Positions 59,870 to 64,000 of a DNA stretch of 64,000 bases are shown here, one piece after another; position 1 is the first letter of the stretch, and each line of letters opens with the position of its first letter. The notes beneath the pieces are model-generated. The model ran no database searches. It worked only from the letters and a program-made list of their open reading frames with translations, and was not told where the DNA came from. This stretch comes from Lineus longissimus (lineage: Eukaryota > Nemertea > Pilidiophora > Heteronemertea > Lineidae), in the NCBI RefSeq assembly GCF_910592395.1, contig NC_088312.1:13146001-13210000 (forward strand). The letters run 5' to 3'. The translations under genes and the position numbers were made by a program.

Positions 59870-60840
59870 AGGTATGGAGCTACCGGTTGCCCTTTTAGGA
59901 GGAGGTACGGAGGGCGGAAACGCTGTTTCGAAGACGCATGGCGTTTCGGAGGTGGCGTTATAAAGTCCGTCCCTACTCTACTGTGTCCGTGAGGACTGGG
60001 GTTATTTCGCAGTAAAGACCGAGAAAAACCCCCAGTAGAGTCTTCGGTTACTGATAAACGGAACCCGCGTCAGCAACCGGAACTGCAATCGGCGGACCGG
60101 AAGCAGGGTGCTCCCGCGGGTACAAAGGGCTTGTACTCAGGGGAGCGGACGACAGAGGAACCGGAAGGTTCCCTGATGTCCGGGGTATATTAACCCCTTG
60201 GAGACTTACTGGATGTAAGTCTCCCTTGGGACCACAGACATTGATAATGTCTGATCCCGCATCCTTCGCAGCCGCGGCCGGAACCGGAACTCGGCTGACG
60301 GAAGGGGTGGTGGCGGAAGGTCTGGTAGACCTCCGGGTTATCTGCCCGGAAACGGAAAGGGAAGAGGGTTAAGGCGTCTTCGCGGCCCGTTTCCCGCCAC
60401 CAGACGAAGTCCTTTGTGGTGAGACAAAGGATGCCGTCGGAGGGGTACGCCATATAAAAAATGGTACCAATGTCAATAAAAACACTGGGAACCCCAAGTA
60501 GGCCAGAAAGGACGCACTTATTAATGGAAAGGAAAACATGCCTACTTGAATTAAACACTATTGCAATGGATCTGAGTCTTGTTCATTACAATAGAGAGGA
60601 GAATAGCCTTCGTAAATCTACCCTACCAAGATCAAAATAATGGAGCCGGGTCGACTAAGCTAGCTAAGAAAGGTCTATAATTAAATAGACTGAGTAATAC
60701 TAATGCCAAGATTAGTTTGGCGGTCTACTCCGTAGGTGAATGAACCCAAAAATCGTCTAGACTTGGCTGGTTGAATTTGGTTTTAAATCGAATTCACGGC
60801 AGCTTTGAAAAAACGATGTGCTTCGTAGAAGCACAGGAGT
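59870..60840. other. DIRS 5' leader
   Basis: Between the gag-like region and the right terminal repeat. A minus-strand frame at 60190-60558 has no recognisable domain and may be only open by chance. Confidence 0.5.
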
Positions 60841-60841
60841 A

Positions 60842-61005
60842 AAGACTGAATATGGCGGCATGAGATCGGCGCGATCTCGCGGGATCGGTCAGGGCGCCGC
60901 CTGGCGGCCGAGCTGTTAACTCAGTTCTCCCTTTAGAAAATTAAAGGGATACTCTTGTGTTTGAGCCCAAATGGAGTAACATGCAAAGGTGTTCCATAGG
61001 TAAGT
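60842..61005 (-). repeat. DIRS inverted terminal repeat, right (5' end)
   Basis: Inverted partner of 54566-54730. It continues outward to the AAATG border at 61018-61022. Confidence 0.92.
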
Positions 61006-61190
61006 TTGAATGACACAAAATGACAGATGACAGTTCTTCGTTTTCTTCGGGTTCTTCGTCGACGTCCGGCGATGAATCCTTCGATTACAACCGTGCATCA
61101 GCAGAAGAACGAGCAGGGCTAGTTCCCTATGCGTTTGAGCCAAGGTACCAGGGCAGAAAAAGGTCTGGAAACGAGTATTACTCGCCTTGA

Positions 61191-61624
61191 TGAAAAAAAA
61201 CCCCACCGCATCCATGACGTCATTCGCCCGGGAGATTTGAACAAACATGGCTACCCCCGCAAACTGCTTATTAAATGCAATTTTCTGCACTATCTAGGAA
61301 TATTCATCATATCCTTGGTGTAGAGTATTTGTTTGTCATGTAACTTGGTATGTATTTGTTTAGAAAAAAATTTGATTTTGCGGCATCAATTTATTCCCAT
61401 GGCTTCCCTTTAATTCATGCCCTTTCAATAAAGACCGCATTTGTTTTCGGCGATAAATATCTTTGGCGACAACCAGCAATTGTGTTCGGCGGTAGGCTAA
61501 AGGTCATTTCTATTTTTGACACATTTATCGTTTTTGTTTTATTATCTTAAATGGGTGACTTTTACTTTAATTACACAAGTTATATGTAGCCTTTTTTGAA
61601 TGAGAAAAAAACTAACCGAAAACC
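61191..61624. other. Spacer between the interrupted ORF and duplication copy 2
   Basis: No gene recognised. AT-rich. Confidence 0.45.
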
Positions 61625-62236
61625 CGATAGACCGTGTATTGTGGCAGAATGGTATTCTTTTAACTGGTTGTATCGCAGTGTCAATGACAGGTTAATCTTG
61701 CCGTCAACGATATTGGAAGGATGGGATAATCATAAGATGCCTCAATCTCAAACAAGGACGCCGGGTTCAAATCCAAGAAAAAAAAGAATAGGAAAAAAAA
61801 CCCAAAACAGCCGGGAATCATGAAAAGCCTCCTGTTGCCAAGAAAAGGAACTCAATTCGTCTTCATCAAAGATCCACTCGCTGTCTAGCGACTTTGTCGA
61901 CTGCGTCGCCTATCATCGAGTTGGCCTATAATTGCTAATTAGATCAGAATTTATCATAAGAATAAATATTAAAACAATCTCTTGTAGGACCATCCAACGA
62001 AAAATCAAACACATATCAGGCAATTTTCCTCTTTTCAGGTTCGTATACTGTATCGTCTATCATGCATGATATCCACAAATGCAAATAAATCACACTCTTA
62101 TGATTTTCCCAGTAAGTAGGTTACACTAACCACGGAGTTAGCCACAGTCTGTGCACTCACTGATTTGCGTTTGGCCTCGGAAACTTCTCGCAATTTTTGG
62201 CCGAGCCTTTCCGAGCAAGTTTTCTCTGGTGCCGGT

Positions 62237-62400
62237 GTAACAGTAACAAATGTCCCCAGGAAAAAGTGTCCGGCCCTATTGTATTCTGCAATATGGTTCT
62301 ATCTGACCGTCAATAGCTCAGAGATTAAAGCGCATAATAGAATCCTTTGTTTCCCGGGCATTCTATCCTGGGACATTTTAAACTTCTACACCGGGACTTC
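62237..62400. mobile_element. ~160-bp MITE-like insertion in duplication copy 2
   Basis: Absent from copy 1, where GTGCCGGTG is directly followed by CTTCAGTGTC. It has inverted ends AATGTCCCCAGG (62249-62260) and CCTGGGACATT (62368-62378), with an outer inverted CCGGTGTA/TACACCGG. Presence in one copy only shows it came after the duplication, or was cleanly lost from the other copy. Confidence 0.65.
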
Positions 62401-62505
62401 AGTGTCATGTGCAATTTTTGTGGAGACAAACAATCCTTGTAAACTAACGGCGTCAACCATTAACAGTCGACGTGATTCAGTTTTCAGGTTTTTTCTCTCG
62501 AATTA

Positions 62506-62602
62506 ATGGAAATGAAGCTTTCAGCATTGCTGATGACTTCAATATTCATGCTAATGGTATTTAGCTTCACAGAAATGCGACTGCCACCAGCCGGCCAACC
62601 GG
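62506..62602 (+). CDS. Signal-peptide exon of a second LamG-like gene (partial)
   Basis: Same 97-base coding exon as 48902-48998, with the identical CCGG/GTATGT donor. It encodes MEMKLSALLMTSIFMLMVF and ends AGQP. The two copies differ at two codons, both amino-acid-changing but conservative (Ala/Ser and Ile/Val). The reading frame and donor are kept, so it may be the start of an intact paralogue whose exons 2 and 3 lie right of the window, or only a duplicated 5' end. Confidence 0.7.
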
Positions 62603-64000
62603 GTATGTACATTACGTATATTAGCATGCAATTAATGAGATATTTTTGGCATCATCACCAAAATGCATATATTTCGATTACCTTATTAATGGACAGCTTT
62701 GTTGAAGACATTTTGTTCTTCATTCAGTATCTTCGTCGGCCTTTCTCAGGGCATAAAAGTTTACGGTGCATATGGTCCGGTGTGTGCACCTAGCCCGCTA
62801 AGGCTAAGACGCTCAAATTTGATAACGATTGAAATGTACATGTCTCACAACGATTTCCCCGCAATTTTTTGATTGCAAACATGACATAACACGCAGTTAG
62901 AGTCCGATGCTCGGAAATATCCCATCTTAAACCTCAATTAATAGGCCAGATTATTCTATTGATGGTATGCATTTTGTGTACATTCCATGTACATTGTACA
63001 CACATTTCGATCAAGAACTGACCGTTTAAATCGTTACGACATTGGAACGTCTTAGCCTTAGCGGGCTAGGTGCACATCGTAATGTTTTAGGAGAGACTTT
63101 TAAAGTGGTCATGAAGTCACACAATGGGTGAGGTCAAGTATTGGGTTTAAGACAAAACCGACTTAAAACCAAGTTTATCTCGGTTTAAAACCAACTCTCG
63201 ATCTTAATTTGACCACGTGAAACTGCCCAAGGATAACAACTAGATTGAAACCGAGATAACACCTCAGGTAAAACTAAGATAAAACCAGGCTAAAACGCAA
63301 GGATTAGCTGAATCAGTTCTCATGCATCATGCGCTGGTTTAGTCTCAAATGCCTCTCAATTGGTTCTCTGCTGAAGGCAGGCTTTCTTACAAAGTTGTCC
63401 CCTCTTTGCTGAGCAACAGCAACTATTACAGGTAGAGCAAACATGACGGTTGGTTTTAATCTGATATTTGACCTCAGCACAGTCTTAAGACCTAGGACTT
63501 AAAACCGGCCATGAACATTTGGTAGTGCATTTTGCAAAACTTTTAGCTCTCTGTTCAGATTAAAACTACCACAAGTTTTATCAGAGTTTTAAAACTTATC
63601 TTAAATCGGTCTAAATACAGTTTCAAGACAGTTTTAGCCAAAAACATGTTGGGAGGTCAAATACCAGTTTTAGCTTAAAACTTTCTTAAAACCGGTTTTA
63701 AAATCTGGTTAAACCTAATACTTGACCTCACATGTTTTTGTTCAAAATGTCATACATACACAGAATGTCAATTCGAAATTTGATTTAGAACTACAGAATG
63801 CGCTGATTATAATGTATGAACTTTCGCTCCCGGTATTCATTTCTACACCCAACTAAGAATTAACAAAAAGCACCCAGTCCGCAAGAGCACCAATGGGCTT
63901 AATTTATATGCTTTATAAAGAACCTCTTACCAATATTACAATACATTGTCATCAGTTTTCAATAAATTTTGCCAGAAACAACACGATATGTGTACACTGC

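Larger units (their letters stand above)
54522..61022 (-). mobile_element. DIRS-type tyrosine-recombinase retrotransposon
   Basis: 6.5 kb on the minus strand, with order gag-like, RT/RNase H, tyrosine recombinase. Inverted terminal repeats of about 165 bp lie at 54566-54730 and 60842-61005. Next to the 3' repeat is an internal complementary region (54784-54881). One half is the complement of the left outer end (from 54522) and the other half of the right outer end (to 61022). The two outer ends share AAATG, which is the junction in that internal copy, and no target duplication is seen. All this matches the DIRS replication model through a closed circle. The coding region has several frame breaks. 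Confidence 0.92.
54497..61190 (+). pseudogene. Small Ser-rich ORF interrupted by the DIRS element
   Basis: An ATG at 54497 opens MANAWNDSE and then enters the DIRS left end. At the right end the frame resumes at 61020 (ATGACAGATGAC) and runs through a serine- and glycine-rich stretch to ERAGLVPYAFEPRYQG and a stop at 61188-61190. Reading across one AAATG junction gives 65 codons with no break. The acidic Ser-rich start followed by a PYxFEP motif resembles the N-termini of P2X7-C-terminal-domain-like proteins common in aquatic animals. That is a resemblance by eye only. Complementary TGACGTCATGGATGC and GCATCCATGACGTCA blocks lie outside, at about 54455 and 61212. Confidence 0.6.
61625..64000 (+). 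repeat. Segmental duplication, copy 2 (continues past the window)
   Basis: Same order as 48414 onward: SINE-like block, about 225 bp absent in copy 1 (61800-62025), leader, exon 1, intron with the TGAGGTCAAG MITE (63129-63730), then the TTAACAAAAAGCACCC block up to the edge. It has the single, complete form of the segment that is partly doubled in copy 1, so it is closer to the ancestral arrangement there. Confidence 0.88.

Overview
This is animal nuclear DNA, most likely from a marine invertebrate. The evidence is spliced genes with GT-AG introns, a PRDM-type PR/SET exon, short exons with long AT-rich introns, and a mix of eukaryotic transposons (PIF/Harbinger, pogo/Tigger, DIRS, L2/CR1-like with a 2A peptide, gypsy). 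I cannot name the species. Only three host loci are supported: a PR/SET exon at the far left (minus strand, gene running off the window), a first coding exon of an unrecognised gene near 17.3 kb (minus strand) with an NRF-1-type site upstream, and a three-exon gene at 48.9-54.2 kb (plus strand) encoding a secreted protein with a LamG/jelly-roll-like domain. Its three exons splice in frame into 257 residues.

Layout. 0-28.6 kb is mostly gene-poor, with small repeats: a three-copy family near 6.98, 9.35 and 15.87 kb, foldback elements, a 16-bp minisatellite that also occurs inverted 0.75 kb away, and a pogo-type transposase relic at 25.6-26.1 kb. 28.68-37.90 kb is one PIF/Harbinger element (A) holding a frameshifted HARBI1-like transposase and an intact three-exon Myb/SANT-like gene. 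Inside it lies a second Harbinger element (B, 32.04-37.63 kb) with a seemingly intact three-exon transposase and a MADF gene on the other strand. That MADF gene is broken by a piece of gypsy-type pol flanked by perfect 110-bp direct repeats. 38.24-42.74 kb is a third, internally deleted Harbinger relative (C) carrying an L2/CR1-like LINE with PHD finger and 2A motif. Then follow a LINE 3' relic (43.3-43.9 kb), a 276-bp tandem repeat (45 kb) and a decayed pogo/Tigger element (45.72-48.19 kb).

48.41-64 kb is built on a segmental duplication. The 5' part of the LamG-like gene, including its signal-peptide exon and donor site, is present at 48.4-51.0 kb and again from 61.6 kb to the window end, so a paralogue probably continues beyond the right edge. 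Between the copies sits a 6.5-kb DIRS element (54.52-61.02 kb, minus strand) with the diagnostic architecture: inverted terminal repeats plus an internal region complementary to both outer ends. Collapsing it to its 5-bp junction restores a 65-codon open frame, so it landed in a small ORF.

The mobile elements are not a cooperative pathway. The genes that work together are the paired transposase and DNA-binding-protein genes inside Harbinger A and B.
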